64,000 nucleotides of DNA from Caballeronia concitans (GCF_001544615.1 NZ_FCNV02000002.1:558001-622000); one strand, 5' to 3'; shown: positions 26,982 through 36,762, counted from the first letter of the stretch. Notes: a model not told the origin generated them from the sequence alone. Translations and numbers: made by a program.

Positions 26982-29408
26982 TCACCGCTTGTCCGGCAAC
27001 GCGTATGCGATCACGTAATCGCCGAGCTTCGTCATGAACGAGCCGTGGCCGCCCGCCGCGATCAGCACGTACTGCTTGCCGTTCGCTTCGTACGTCATCG
27101 GCGTGGCCTGTCCGCCCGCCGGCAAGCGCGCGTGCCACAACTCGTCGCCGCTATCCGTGCTGAACGCGCGAATATAGTCGTCCGCCGTCGCGCCGATGAA
27201 GAACACGCGGCCCGCCGTCGTCATCGGGCCACCGAGCATCGGCATGCCCATCTTGAACGGAACCGGAATGGGCGATGCATCGCGCGTCGTACCGATGCGC
27301 TTCTTCCAGATCACCTTGTGCGTATCGAGATCGAGCGCCGAAACATAGCCCCACGCCGGCTGCTTGCACGGCAGGCGCAACGGCGACAGGAACGGATTCA
27401 ACGTCACGCCGAACGGCACGCCGTATTGCGGCTGAATGCCGACCTCGGTGCCGGTGCCCGCCTGTCCCGCTTGCGGCGGCTCGATCGGATTGTTCGGCCC
27501 GCGCGGAATGAGCCGCGAGACGAACGGCAGCGCGATCGGATTCGCAATCGCGATGCGCCGGTCCGTATCGACGGCGAGTCCGCCCCATTCGAACATGCCG
27601 AGATTGCCGGGGAACACGAGCGTGCCTTGTTCCGACGGCGGCGTGAACGGCCCTTCATAGCGCAGCCGATGGAAGATCACGCGGCACGCGAGCTGGTCGT
27701 ACATCGTCGCGCCCCACATGTCCGCGCCGGTCAGGTTCTTCTGCGGCCGATAGGTCAGCTCGGAGAACGGCTGCGTCGGCGAAACGCGATCGCCCGTGGC
27801 CGCGCCTTGCGGCACCGGCTGCTCGGGCGCGGGAATGATCGGCTTGCCGGTGCGGCGGTCCAGCACGAAGATGTTGCCGGTCTTCGCGGGCGCATAGATG
27901 GCCGGCACGACATTGCCGCTCGCATCCCGGATATCCGCGATGGTCGGCTGCGCGGGCAGGTCCATGTCCCACAGATCGTGATGCACCGTCTGATAGAACC
28001 ACGCGAGCTTGCCCGTCGTTGCATTGAGCGCGAGCAGGCCGCTCGCATAGCGTTCCTGATCGGGCGTGCGATAGCCGCCCCAGATATCGGGCGTGGTGAC
28101 GCCCATCGGCAAGTAGACGAGGTCGAGCTGCGCATCGTAGGCGGCGGGCGCCCACGAGTTCGGCGAGTTCGCCGCATAGCCGTGCTGATCGTCGGGAATC
28201 GCGTTCGGGTTCGCCGCGCCCGGATCGAAGGCCCACAGCAGCTTGCCGCTTTCCACGTCGAAGCCGCGGATCACGCCCGACGGCTCGTGCGTGCCGTAGT
28301 TGTCGGTCACCGCGCCCGCGACGACGATCACTTTCGACGTCACGACGGGCGGCGATGTCGGCTCGTACTGGCCCGGCGTCTTGACCGGCTGCAAGTGCTG
28401 GAGATCCACCACGCCGTTCGATCCGAAGCCGGGGCAGCGCTGGCCGGTGGCGGCATCGAGTTCGAAGAGGCGGCCGTCGTTCACAGGCAGGATGATGCGG
28501 CGCGCGCACATCGGCAGCTTCGACGTGTCGTTCGCCTGGCGCGCCTGCGCGGCGGCGGGCGTCTCATAGTAGGAGACGCCCCGGCAAGTGACGTGCTGGA
28601 AGCTCGGGTCCGGCTTCAGCTCGGGATTGAAGCGCCATTTTTCCTTGCCGCTCGCGCCGTCGAGTGCAATGGCGTTCTGGTGCGGCGTGCAGAAGAAGAG
28701 CGTGCCGTCGACGGCGATGGGCGTGACTTCGTCGGTGATTTCGACGGGATCGTTCGGGCCTTTCATGTCGCCCGTGCGGAAACTCCACGCTTGCTGGAGG
28801 TCGCCGACGTTCTTGTCGTTGATCTGCGCGAGCGGCGAATAGCGCGTGCCGCCTTGCGAGTTGCCGTAGGCGAGCCAGTCGCCCGGACGCCCGGACGTTG
28901 CAGCAGCGGTAGCCGGTGCAGCCGAGCCTTGCCGCGCGAACGATCCGTTGACCTCTTGCGGATCGTTGAACGCCGCATACACGAGCGCGATGCCCGTCAG
29001 CACGAGCGCCACCGCCACCGCGAGCCCGCCTTTACCGACCGGACTTGCATACAGGCGATACGTGAACGGCAGCAACAGCCATATCCCGACGATGACGAGC
29101 ACGTCGAGACGCGGCGCGAGCGCCCAGAAATCGAATCCCGCTTCGACGACGGCCCATATCAGCGTGCCGATGAGCAGCAGCGCGTAGACGAAGAGCGCCG
29201 ACGCGTTGCGCCGCGCGATGAGCCACGCGACCGCGAGCATGAGAAGACCGGCGATCACGTAATAAGGCGATCCGCCGATGGTGACGAGCCATATGCCGAC
29301 GCCGCCGAGATAAAGCCCCGATATCGCGAGGAACAGGATGGTGAGCCATTTCACGACGGGCGATGGCGAGCCGGCACGCGGCCGCACCGGCGGGGAGTTC
29401 GTATTCAT
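26982..29408 (-). CDS. gcd: PQQ-dependent membrane glucose dehydrogenase
   Basis: 808 residues, close to the E. coli enzyme. Five membrane helices (about 20-145) anchor a periplasmic PQQ beta-propeller. It oxidises glucose to gluconolactone and passes electrons to ubiquinone. Conserved propeller motifs are QTVHHDLWDMDLPAQPT (which includes the metal/substrate acids) and YAPAKTGNIFVLDRRTG (including the catalytic lysine seen in E. coli Gcd). It makes gluconic acid, a route to phosphate solubilisation. No pqq synthesis genes are visible in the window. Confidence 0.95.
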   Translation of the reverse strand: MNTNSPPVRPRAGSPSPVVKWLTILFLAISGLYLGGVGIWLVTIGGSPYYVIAGLLMLAVAWLIARRNASALFVYALLLIGTLIWAVVEAGFDFWALAPRLDVLVIVGIWLLLPFTYRLYASPVGKGGLAVAVALVLTGIALVYAAFNDPQEVNGSFARQGSAAPATAAATSGRPGDWLAYGNSQGGTRYSPLAQINDKNVGDLQQAWSFRTGDMKGPNDPVEITDEVTPIAVDGTLFFCTPHQNAIALDGASGKEKWRFNPELKPDPSFQHVTCRGVSYYETPAAAQARQANDTSKLPMCARRIILPVNDGRLFELDAATGQRCPGFGSNGVVDLQHLQPVKTPGQYEPTSPPVVTSKVIVVAGAVTDNYGTHEPSGVIRGFDVESGKLLWAFDPGAANPNAIPDDQHGYAANSPNSWAPAAYDAQLDLVYLPMGVTTPDIWGGYRTPDQERYASGLLALNATTGKLAWFYQTVHHDLWDMDLPAQPTIADIRDASGNVVPAIYAPAKTGNIFVLDRRTGKPIIPAPEQPVPQGAATGDRVSPTQPFSELTYRPQKNLTGADMWGATMYDQLACRVIFHRLRYEGPFTPPSEQGTLVFPGNLGMFEWGGLAVDTDRRIAIANPIALPFVSRLIPRGPNNPIEPPQAGQAGTGTEVGIQPQYGVPFGVTLNPFLSPLRLPCKQPAWGYVSALDLDTHKVIWKKRIGTTRDASPIPVPFKMGMPMLGGPMTTAGRVFFIGATADDYIRAFSTDSGDELWHARLPAGGQATPMTYEANGKQYVLIAAGGHGSFMTKLGDYVIAYALPDKR

Positions 29409-29542
29409 TCACACACCTCTGTTCGGAACGATGGATGGTCGATACGGCCGCGCGGCACAGACGCAAACGCGCGCGCAAGCGCATGTGCCGCGGACCTTCG
29501 GACAACGATCGCAACGATCGTATTGATCGGGACTATCGGGCC

Positions 29543-31348
29543 TCAAGCACTCGACGTGCCACCGCCTTCCTTCGATCCCGGCGCGAGGATGTTCGGCACC
29601 ACCGGATTCTCCGGCTGCGTATAACGCTGCTCGACGGCCTTTCGTATTCCTTCGAGACTGTCGCTGGCCGAAAGCGCATCGTCGGTTTCGATCTCGCGTG
29701 CTTCGTCGGCCAGCGTCGCATCGCCGATGACGTCGCGGAACCACGTCGAGTAATCGCCCTGACGCAAGTGATGGAGCCAGGTGTCTTCATCGACGCCTTC
29801 CGCGATTTCGAGGAACAACACGAGGTTGTGCGCGCGAAGGTTCAGCTTGTCGTCGGGGCCGCGAAAATAGAAGCTGCGCTCCGGAATCAGCATGCCCTCC
29901 GCATACTTGCGCACGTGCCGCCGACGCTGCGTCTTCGCAGGCTCGATCCGCACGACGATGGGTGTCGTCCAGTTGCCGTCGCCATCGCGTCGCCAGACGA
30001 GCGCCTCGCCGGTCTGCACTTCATCCGGCATATCGGCCGGTTGATCGATGCCGGCGGCCTCGGCGAATTCCCGCAGCGTTTCCTGCGCGCCCTCGCCCGC
30101 GCCGATGAACACCGTCACGCGATCCAGCAGCCGCCGCGACACCTGATTCGGATGCACGGTCGCGAAAAGCGCGGGCGCGAGCTGATCGGGCAGCGCTTCA
30201 TCGGCAGCGGTGATGGTCGCTGGAAAGAAGTGATGCGCCTCGTCGAAGATCAGCCAATGCGGACGCCCGGTGAGCGCGCGCGTCTTCTGCATCTGCGCGA
30301 GCAGCGTGGCGCAGTACGCGGGCCGGTCCGCGAACGTGACGCGCATCAGATTGACGACGACCGACTGGCTCGGCTGATGCACGAGCCGCGTGACGTCGTC
30401 GGCTTTGGGCGCGGCTTCCGCATCGCCGATGGGCAGCGCGCCTTCGAAGTTATCGAAGTCGCCTTCGGGATCGAGCGCGCAGAACTGATAGCCCGATGCC
30501 GACAGCCGCTCCATCAAGCCGGTAATCAACGTCGATTTGCCGCCGCCCGATTGACCAGCGACCAGCGCGACTGTGTCTTGCGGCGCGAGCGTTTCGCTCT
30601 CTTCCTGTTCTTCCTTGCGTTCGTCGTTCACGCGCTCGCCGAGCAGCAGATTGCGCCGCGTGATGCGTGCGCTCACGCCGTCGAGATCGTCTTCGAGAAT
30701 CGCGTCGATCAATTCGGCCACGCCCGCGCCATATTCGCGATCCGTCACGATGTCCGCATGTGCCTTCAACGCATCGATTGCGTTGCCGACCGCCGCCGAT
30801 ATCTCGCATGCATCGAGCAAGGGATGATCGTTCTGCGCGTCGCCCACGCCGACTGCATTGCGCGGCGAAAGCGAGAGCTTGTCGAGCGCCGCGAGCAGAC
30901 CGCTCGCCTTGTTGATGCCGGGCGCGAGGATCATCACCGCGTCGCCGTTATAGACGACATGCAAGTCCAACCCGAGATCGCGGATGGCGGCGAGCGCCTG
31001 TTCGTCGTGAGGCTTCACGGTTGCAACGATCGTTTCGCCTACGCCGAGATGACGCACGCCGCTCCTTCTCATCGCATCGATGAATTCGGGCGGCGGCGGC
31101 GGCGCGAGGAGCGTGCGCTCGCGCGTGGCGGGCGAATAGATCATGCCGCCGTTTTCCGCGACGATCAGCGTGAAGCGGTCGACGCGATCGCATAGTTCGA
31201 GCAGGTCGTCGAGTTCGCGGCCCGTCACGAGCACCATGTGACGCCCGGACGCGCGCAGCCAGTCGATGGCGTCCCAAGTCGCATCGTCCACGCGGCCGTC
31301 GCGGGCGAGCGTGTTGTCGTAGTCGCTTGCAAGCACCATGCATCGCAT
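29543..31348 (-). CDS. HAD phosphatase fused to P-loop ATPase
   Basis: 601 residues. Residues 1-230 are a HAD phosphatase of the IIB (Cof/sucrose-phosphatase) kind: DxDxT is DYDNT (Asp9, Asp11), with Lys147 and GVGDAQND (167-174). Residues about 255-540 are an ATPase resembling HerA/VirB4-like P-loop proteins, with Walker A GQSGGGKST (265-273) and Walker B HWLIFDEAHH (364-373). I know no defined function for the pair. A glycosyltransferase gene lies 104 bases upstream in the same direction, so a sugar-phosphate substrate is conceivable. The start ATG at 31348 is well supported by the HAD motif position. Confidence 0.85.
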   Translation of the reverse strand: MRCMVLASDYDNTLARDGRVDDATWDAIDWLRASGRHMVLVTGRELDDLLELCDRVDRFTLIVAENGGMIYSPATRERTLLAPPPPPEFIDAMRRSGVRHLGVGETIVATVKPHDEQALAAIRDLGLDLHVVYNGDAVMILAPGINKASGLLAALDKLSLSPRNAVGVGDAQNDHPLLDACEISAAVGNAIDALKAHADIVTDREYGAGVAELIDAILEDDLDGVSARITRRNLLLGERVNDERKEEQEESETLAPQDTVALVAGQSGGGKSTLITGLMERLSASGYQFCALDPEGDFDNFEGALPIGDAEAAPKADDVTRLVHQPSQSVVVNLMRVTFADRPAYCATLLAQMQKTRALTGRPHWLIFDEAHHFFPATITAADEALPDQLAPALFATVHPNQVSRRLLDRVTVFIGAGEGAQETLREFAEAAGIDQPADMPDEVQTGEALVWRRDGDGNWTTPIVVRIEPAKTQRRRHVRKYAEGMLIPERSFYFRGPDDKLNLRAHNLVLFLEIAEGVDEDTWLHHLRQGDYSTWFRDVIGDATLADEAREIETDDALSASDSLEGIRKAVEQRYTQPENPVVPNILAPGSKEGGGTSSA

Positions 31349-31452
31349 TGCGGTGTTCCTCCGTGAGTGCGCTTCGTCATCGGCGTTAGGCGTTTCGGCG
31401 GCGCGTGTGTGCTTCGAGCGCCGGCCCGAACGCGAGCGATGCCGTGCATTCG

Positions 31453-32544
31453 CTATGCCTGCAACGCGTCGGTGTCGGAGTCCACGATGTTGGCCGCGCT
31501 CGCGCGGTTATCCACCAGATCGCGATACACCGCGAGATAGTCGCGCGCCATGCGCTCGGCACTGAAGCGCTTCTCGAAGGTCTTGCGGCAGCGCGCGCGA
31601 TCGATCGCGCCGACATCGCGCACGGCTTGCACGGCTTGCACGGCTTCATCGACGTCATCGACGATCAAGCCGCTCACGCCATGTTCGAGCACTTCGGGCA
31701 CCGCGCCGCGCCTGAAAGCGACGACCGGCGTGCCCGAGGCCATCGCTTCGATCATGACGAGGCCGAACGGCTCCTCCCAGTCGATCGGGAACACGAGCGC
31801 ACGCGCATTCGCAAAGAGCGCGCGCCGCGATTCGCCGCCCACTTCGCCGAGATACTCCACGAACGATTGCGACGCCTCGAGCATCGGCCAGATCGTTTCC
31901 TTGAAGTACGCACGTTCGCCGGGATGCACCGCTGCGGCGATCTTCAGCGGAAGTCCCGCGCGCCGCGCGATTTCTATTGCGCGATCGATGCGCTTCTCCG
32001 GCATCACGCGTCCGACGAATAGCAGGTAATCGCCGTCTTCCTGCGAATAACGCATCTCGTCCAGCGGCAAGCCGTGATGAACCGTCGCGCGCCAGTTCGC
32101 ATCGGGCATGGCTTTGCGCTGACTGTCCGAGATCGAGACGAGCGGCGCATCCGGGAACGTCGCGAAGAGCGGGCCGTGATCGGCGGGCAGCAGGCGGCCA
32201 TGCATCGTCGTGATCGAGGGGCACGCGAGGAAGCGCTGCATCGGCAAATGCAGGGGTTCCGTGTGGAAGTGGATGACATCGAACTGCGATGAATGTTTGA
32301 TGACCGCATCGAGCTGACGCAGATGATGACTCGTCGTGTCCCACACGCGCTCGTCGCGCCATAGCGCGGTGGGCGTGCTGCTATGCAGATGCGCCTGCGT
32401 GCGCGAATCTGCCGTGGCGAACAGCGTGACGTCGTGGCCGAGCACGACGAGCGCTTCGGTGAGGTAAGAGATGATGCGTTCGGTGGCGCCGTATGCGATA
32501 GGAGGGACGCTCTCGTAGAGCGGTGCGACCTGTGCGATTTTCAT
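31453..32544 (-). CDS. glycosyltransferase family 4
   Basis: 363 residues of GT-B fold. The N-domain begins MKIAQVAPLYESVPPIAYGA and the C-domain carries the nucleotide-sugar site FPIDWEEPFGLVMIEAMASG, typical of GT4. It transfers a sugar from an activated donor; acceptor unknown. The ATG at 32544 is chosen (the frame upstream does not look coding). It is just upstream of the HAD/ATPase fusion, probably co-transcribed, and divergent from the CBS protein. Confidence 0.88.
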   Translation of the reverse strand: MKIAQVAPLYESVPPIAYGATERIISYLTEALVVLGHDVTLFATADSRTQAHLHSSTPTALWRDERVWDTTSHHLRQLDAVIKHSSQFDVIHFHTEPLHLPMQRFLACPSITTMHGRLLPADHGPLFATFPDAPLVSISDSQRKAMPDANWRATVHHGLPLDEMRYSQEDGDYLLFVGRVMPEKRIDRAIEIARRAGLPLKIAAAVHPGERAYFKETIWPMLEASQSFVEYLGEVGGESRRALFANARALVFPIDWEEPFGLVMIEAMASGTPVVAFRRGAVPEVLEHGVSGLIVDDVDEAVQAVQAVRDVGAIDRARCRKTFEKRFSAERMARDYLAVYRDLVDNRASAANIVDSDTDALQA

Positions 32545-32702
32545 CGATGAATTCCTGTTCGGCCACGCCGATGCATGGCTTCGGTGATGCGGCTTCATAA
32601 GCAATGTTCAGGCCGACGCCTCACATCGCAATGAATCGGCGTGCTCATCGACGGCACGAGGCATGCTCAAACGATGGCCAGCGTTTTCAAACGGAGGACG
32701 TC

Positions 32703-33128
32703 ATGACGAAGGTGGCAGAAGTAATGACACGCGGCGTGCAGAGCATCGCGCCGGACGAGAGCATTCGCCGCGCGGCCGAGCTGATGGATGAACTCAATGT
32801 CGGCGCGTTGCCCGTGTGCGATGGCGAGCAACTCAAGGCCGTGATAACCGACCGCGATATCGTGGTGCGCGCGGTATCCGCGGGCAAGGACTCGACGTGC
32901 ACCGTGCAGGAAGTCGCGAGCGAGCCGGTGGAATGGTGCTTCGAGGAAGACCCGATCGAATCCGCGATGGAGCGCATGGAGCGCTTGCAGATTCGGCGCA
33001 TGCCTGTCGTGGACAGCGCGAAGCATCTCGTCGGCATGCTGGCGCTGGGCGATATCGCGAGCTACTCGGACGGCGAAGTGTCATCGACGATTCAGGCGAT
33101 ATCCACGCCGTCCGTGCCCGACCGATGA
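32703..33128 (+). CDS. CBS-domain protein
   Basis: 141 residues containing two CBS repeats (about 7-60 and 72-128), the first with ITDRDIVVRAV. Such small CBS proteins bind adenosine nucleotides and are often stress-linked. The ATG at 32703 follows CGGAGGA. It is divergent from the glycosyltransferase and converges on the small protein at 33129. Confidence 0.9.
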   Translation: MTKVAEVMTRGVQSIAPDESIRRAAELMDELNVGALPVCDGEQLKAVITDRDIVVRAVSAGKDSTCTVQEVASEPVEWCFEEDPIESAMERMERLQIRRMPVVDSAKHLVGMLALGDIASYSDGEVSSTIQAISTPSVPDR

Positions 33129-33347
33129 TCACACCGGATTGCCGTCCTCCGGCGTCTTCAGCCGATCGCTTTCGCTTTGCGAGCCGGGCGGCGTGCCGGG
33201 CTTGGTGTCCGGTGTCGCGTCGGGTGCGCGGTCTTCCATCGGACCGCGTGCGGGCGCATCGGCGGGGTTCGTCGGGATGTTCTCGGTATGGCCGGGAATC
33301 GGCTGGCTCTCGGTATGGCCGTCGCCGTTCTGCGTGCTCTCATTCAT
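33129..33347 (-). CDS. small disordered proline-rich protein
   Basis: 72 residues, MNESTQNGDGHTESQPIP to KTPEDGNPV, rich in Pro, Asp, Thr and Gly with no hydrophobic segment, so probably disordered. The ATG at 33347 is preceded by GAGAGG. Its stop abuts the CBS gene stop, convergent. Composition is like the protein at 26707, suggesting a family of small stress or surface-charge proteins; function unknown. Confidence 0.75.
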   Translation of the reverse strand: MNESTQNGDGHTESQPIPGHTENIPTNPADAPARGPMEDRAPDATPDTKPGTPPGSQSESDRLKTPEDGNPV

Positions 33348-33465
33348 CGTGATGCCTCTCGATGGTTGAATGATCGACGCAGCATCGCGAGCAAGCCATG
33401 TTCCGATGCATGGCACGTCGAGTGCTTGCTCTGTTCGCTCGTCCGCTAATCGACACTTCTCAGAC

Positions 33466-34446
33466 ATGCGTTCATCACATTCGAGCAGACTGCTGGTCGG
33501 CGTCGCGGCCGTATCCGCCAGCATCGCGGCGTGGGCCGCATGGCGCGGGCGGCGCGCCGAGCGCGAGCATCCGCCTATCGGCCAGTTCATCGACGTGGAC
33601 GGCGTGCGCCTCCATTACATCGACGAAGGCGAAGGCCCCACCGTGCTGCTCGTGCATGGCAACCTCGTGACGCTGCAGGATTACATCGCGAGCGGACTGG
33701 TCGGGCGCTTGTCTAAACGGCATCGCGTGATCGCGTTCGATCGCCCCGGCTTCGGCTTCAGCACGCGCCCGCGCGATCGCGTGTGGACGCCGCAAGCGCA
33801 AGCCGCGCTCTTTCAGCGTGCGCTCCAACAGATGGGGATCGAGAGCGCGGTCGTCGTCGGGCAATCGCTCGGCTGTCTCGTTGCGCTGGCGATGGCCATC
33901 GAGCCGCGCATCGACATTCGCGGGCTGACGCTCATCTCCGGCTACTACTATCCGACCGCGCGATACGACGTGCTGCTGACCGCGCCCGCCGCGGTTCCGG
34001 TAATCGGCGATGTCATCCGCTATACGGTATCGCCCGTCATGGGGCGCATGTTGCTGAACACGAACGTGCGTGCGATGTTCGCGCCCGCCGACGTGCCCGA
34101 CAATTTCGGCGAGCAAGTGCAGCGGCAGATCGTGCTGCGGCCGTGGCAATTGCGCGCCATCGGCGAAGATGCGGCATGCATGGTGCCCGCCGCGAGCGAA
34201 CTGTCGAAGCATTACCGCGAGATCGACATACCCGTGCGCATTTTTGCCGGCGAGGACGATGTCGTCGTCGATGCGCAATCGCATTCAGGACGGCTCTTTC
34301 GCGAGATTCCGCAGAGCGTGCTATCGGTGATCGCGCATCGCGGGCACATGGTGCATTACGACGACGCGGGCCGCATCGGCGATGCAATCGAAGCGATGGC
34401 GATCGAATCGAAATCGACGGGCTACACGCTCAAAGCCAGCGTGTGA
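33466..34446 (+). CDS. alpha/beta hydrolase
   Basis: 326 residues. A short N-terminal hydrophobic segment (LLVGVAAVSASIAAWAAW, about 9-26) probably anchors it in the membrane. The nucleophile elbow is GQSLG; HGNLV is the oxyanion loop, and a late acid and HRGHMVHYD supplies the catalytic His. The substrate is unknown. The ATG at 33466 is chosen. Its last 17 bases overlap the 3' end of the LrgB-like gene on the other strand. Confidence 0.85.
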   Translation: MRSSHSSRLLVGVAAVSASIAAWAAWRGRRAEREHPPIGQFIDVDGVRLHYIDEGEGPTVLLVHGNLVTLQDYIASGLVGRLSKRHRVIAFDRPGFGFSTRPRDRVWTPQAQAALFQRALQQMGIESAVVVGQSLGCLVALAMAIEPRIDIRGLTLISGYYYPTARYDVLLTAPAAVPVIGDVIRYTVSPVMGRMLLNTNVRAMFAPADVPDNFGEQVQRQIVLRPWQLRAIGEDAACMVPAASELSKHYREIDIPVRIFAGEDDVVVDAQSHSGRLFREIPQSVLSVIAHRGHMVHYDDAGRIGDAIEAMAIESKSTGYTLKASV

Positions 34447-35164
34447 GCATCGGAACGACAACCGGGACGAGAAGCGATGTGAGCACTCCGTTGAGCCCCA
34501 TGCCGAGTCCCGCGAACGCGCCCATCTGCTGACTGATCTGAAACGCGCGCGCGGTGCCTATTCCATGCGATGCCACACCCAGCGCGAAGCCGCGCGCTTC
34601 CGGCTCGTTCACGCGCAGCGTGTTGAGAATGACGCGGGCAAATGCCGCGCCGAAGATGCCCGTCGATATGACGAGCACCGCCGTCAACGAAGGAATGCCG
34701 CCGATGGACGTCGCCACGGCCATCGCGATGGGCGTCGTCGCGGACTTCGGCGCAAGCGATGCGATGGTCTCTTTCGATGCCCCGAGCCACGACGCCACCG
34801 CGACGGCGGAGACGATCGCCGTCATCGATCCGGCGAGCAACGCAACGATCAACGGCACGGCGAGCCGGCGCAGATGCCCCAGTTGCCGATAAAGCGGCAA
34901 GGCGAGCGCGACCGTCGCCGGTCCCAGCAGAAAGTGCACGAACTGCGCGCCTTCGAAATACGTGTGGTACGGCGTGCGGCTGATCAGCAGCACGGCCACG
35001 AGAATGGCGACCGCGATCAGCACCGGATTCGCGAGCGGATTGAAGCGGCAGCGCGCGTAAATCCACTGTGCAACGAGATACGCGAAGAGCGTGATCGTGA
35101 GCCCTAATAGCGGCGACGCCGCGAGATAAACCCAGATCGCATTGATCTTCGGAAACGCGCTCAT
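34430..35164 (-). CDS. LrgB family membrane protein
   Basis: 244 residues with about seven membrane helices and the LrgB/YohK motif SLAPKSATTPIAMAVATSIG and ALGVASHGIGTARAF. LrgB works with LrgA in export of murein-hydrolase inhibitors or metabolites such as pyruvate in other bacteria. It overlaps the LrgA-like gene by 4 bases (ATGA). Confidence 0.9.
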   Translation of the reverse strand: MSAFPKINAIWVYLAASPLLGLTITLFAYLVAQWIYARCRFNPLANPVLIAVAILVAVLLISRTPYHTYFEGAQFVHFLLGPATVALALPLYRQLGHLRRLAVPLIVALLAGSMTAIVSAVAVASWLGASKETIASLAPKSATTPIAMAVATSIGGIPSLTAVLVISTGIFGAAFARVILNTLRVNEPEARGFALGVASHGIGTARAFQISQQMGAFAGLGMGLNGVLTSLLVPVVVPMLTRWL

Positions 35165-35517
35165 CGTTCCTGCTCCGCGCCATGACGACGCATCAGCGCG
35201 CGCATGACGAGCGCGGTCACCGCGATGGAAAGCGTCGTGCTGACGATGATCGCGAGCACGATCGCAACGACGCTGCCCTTCAGCGCGCTCGCCGACACCA
35301 TGATGCCGACGCCCGCAGGCACGAAGAGCAGCGAGAGATGCCGCAGCAGTTCGTTCGCGGTGCCTTCGATGACTTCCGCCGCACGCGGACGCGCGATCAG
35401 AAACGCGAGCAGCAGCAACATGCCGACGACGGGCCCCGGCACAGGAAGCCTGAAGAGATACGAAATGCCTTCGCCCAGGCATTGGAAGAGCAGCAGCACG
35501 GCGAGTGAAAGAAGCAT
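35161..35517 (-). CDS. LrgA/CidA family membrane protein
   Basis: 118 residues with four membrane helices, containing PVPGPVVGMLLLL typical of CidA/LrgA holin-like proteins. It is the first gene of the lrgAB-like pair; LrgB follows with an ATGA overlap. The ATG at 35517 is chosen; upstream in-frame codons overlap the divergent promoter region of the nucleoside hydrolase. Confidence 0.9.
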   Translation of the reverse strand: MLLSLAVLLLFQCLGEGISYLFRLPVPGPVVGMLLLLAFLIARPRAAEVIEGTANELLRHLSLLFVPAGVGIMVSASALKGSVVAIVLAIIVSTTLSIAVTALVMRALMRRHGAEQER

Positions 35518-35650
35518 CGCGAGTCCTTTGATGCGCGTCGGCGAAGGACGCGAGCAAGCGCTAGTCCAGCCGACGAATGCACGGAATGCTCCTAGAATGA
35601 AGAAGCCGCTGACATCGGCGGCCATGATTCGAACAATTCAGGAGACAGCG

Positions 35651-36760
35651 ATGACGCCTCGCCATGCAGCAGGACTCGTCACGGCAGTCGTGGTCGGCGT
35701 AGTGGCCGGTTGCGGCGGTTCCGATCATACCGATGCCTACAACAACGCGCCGAAAGTCATCATCGACTCGGACTTCAACACGATGGGCGACGACGGCCAG
35801 CTCTTCGCGATGACGACGCAACTGATGGGGCAGGGCAAGGTCAATCTGCTCGGCCTGTGCGTCGTGACCGGCAACGACTGGCTGCTGCAAGAGCAAGCCG
35901 ATGCGCTGAAGGCCGTCGAGCGCATGGGCGTGCAGGACAAGGTAGGCGTGTACGCGGGCGCGAATTATCCGCTGCAATATGACGTCGCGAGCATCCGCGC
36001 GCAGCAGGCCGCGAATCCGAACGGCTATTTCGGCGCATGGATGCGGCCCGAGCCGACACAGCAATCGCAACTCACGGCGCCGCCCGACGGCTTCGCGACA
36101 TCGACGCAACTGAAGTCCCAGGCCGCCGCGGACTTCATGATCGATACGATCAAGCGCTATCCGAACCAGGTGACGATCATCGAAGTCGGACCGCCGACGA
36201 ACCTCGCAACCGCCGTGCAGAAAGCGCCGGAGATCGTTCCGCTGATCAAGCAGATCGTCTATATGGGCGGCGCGATGAACGTGCCCGGCAACGCGAACGC
36301 GGTGGGTGAATTGAACTGGTGGTTCGATCCCGTGGCCGTGCGCACGCTCTTGCAAACGACCATTCCGCAGAAGGTCATTCCGCTCGATGTGACGAACACC
36401 GTGCCGCTGACCGAGAGTGTCTATAACCAGATCGTCAATCCGCCGACGGGACCGACGGCGGTGACACAGGCGTATGCGATTGCGAACGCGGGCGCATTCG
36501 CGAACAACACGAATATCTACGACACGCTGACCATCGGGTACTTTCTCGATCCCACTTATGCGAAAGAAACGCAGAGCGCCTACCTCGATATCGATACGAC
36601 GCCCGGTGAAGATCAGGGACACGTGCGCGTGTATCCCGACGCGCCCGTTGCGGGCGCGTCGCCGCAGAAGATCACTTATGTGACGCGATATGACAACGAC
36701 AGGTTCTTCAGCTTCTACGTGAACTTACTCACGAGCCCGGTGCCCGTGAAATTTCAGTAA
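35651..36760 (+). CDS. lipoprotein nucleoside hydrolase
   Basis: 369 residues of the inosine/uridine-preferring nucleoside hydrolase family. The N-terminus is a lipoprotein signal with lipobox VVAG-Cys21 (VVVGVVAGCGGS). The calcium site is DSDFNTMGDD (about 39-48), with one more residue than the classic DxDxxxDD. EVGPPTNLATA and QIVYMGGAM also match. It is therefore probably outside the cytoplasm, anchored to a membrane, and frees bases from nucleosides there. The ATG at 35651 fits the signal peptide. Confidence 0.88.
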   Translation: MTPRHAAGLVTAVVVGVVAGCGGSDHTDAYNNAPKVIIDSDFNTMGDDGQLFAMTTQLMGQGKVNLLGLCVVTGNDWLLQEQADALKAVERMGVQDKVGVYAGANYPLQYDVASIRAQQAANPNGYFGAWMRPEPTQQSQLTAPPDGFATSTQLKSQAAADFMIDTIKRYPNQVTIIEVGPPTNLATAVQKAPEIVPLIKQIVYMGGAMNVPGNANAVGELNWWFDPVAVRTLLQTTIPQKVIPLDVTNTVPLTESVYNQIVNPPTGPTAVTQAYAIANAGAFANNTNIYDTLTIGYFLDPTYAKETQSAYLDIDTTPGEDQGHVRVYPDAPVAGASPQKITYVTRYDNDRFFSFYVNLLTSPVPVKFQ

Positions 36761-36762
36761 GT

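Noticed and set aside
26892-29624. Very long open frame antisense to gcd
   Set aside because: A high-GC shadow rich in Arg and His on the other strand; gcd explains the region with a full family match.
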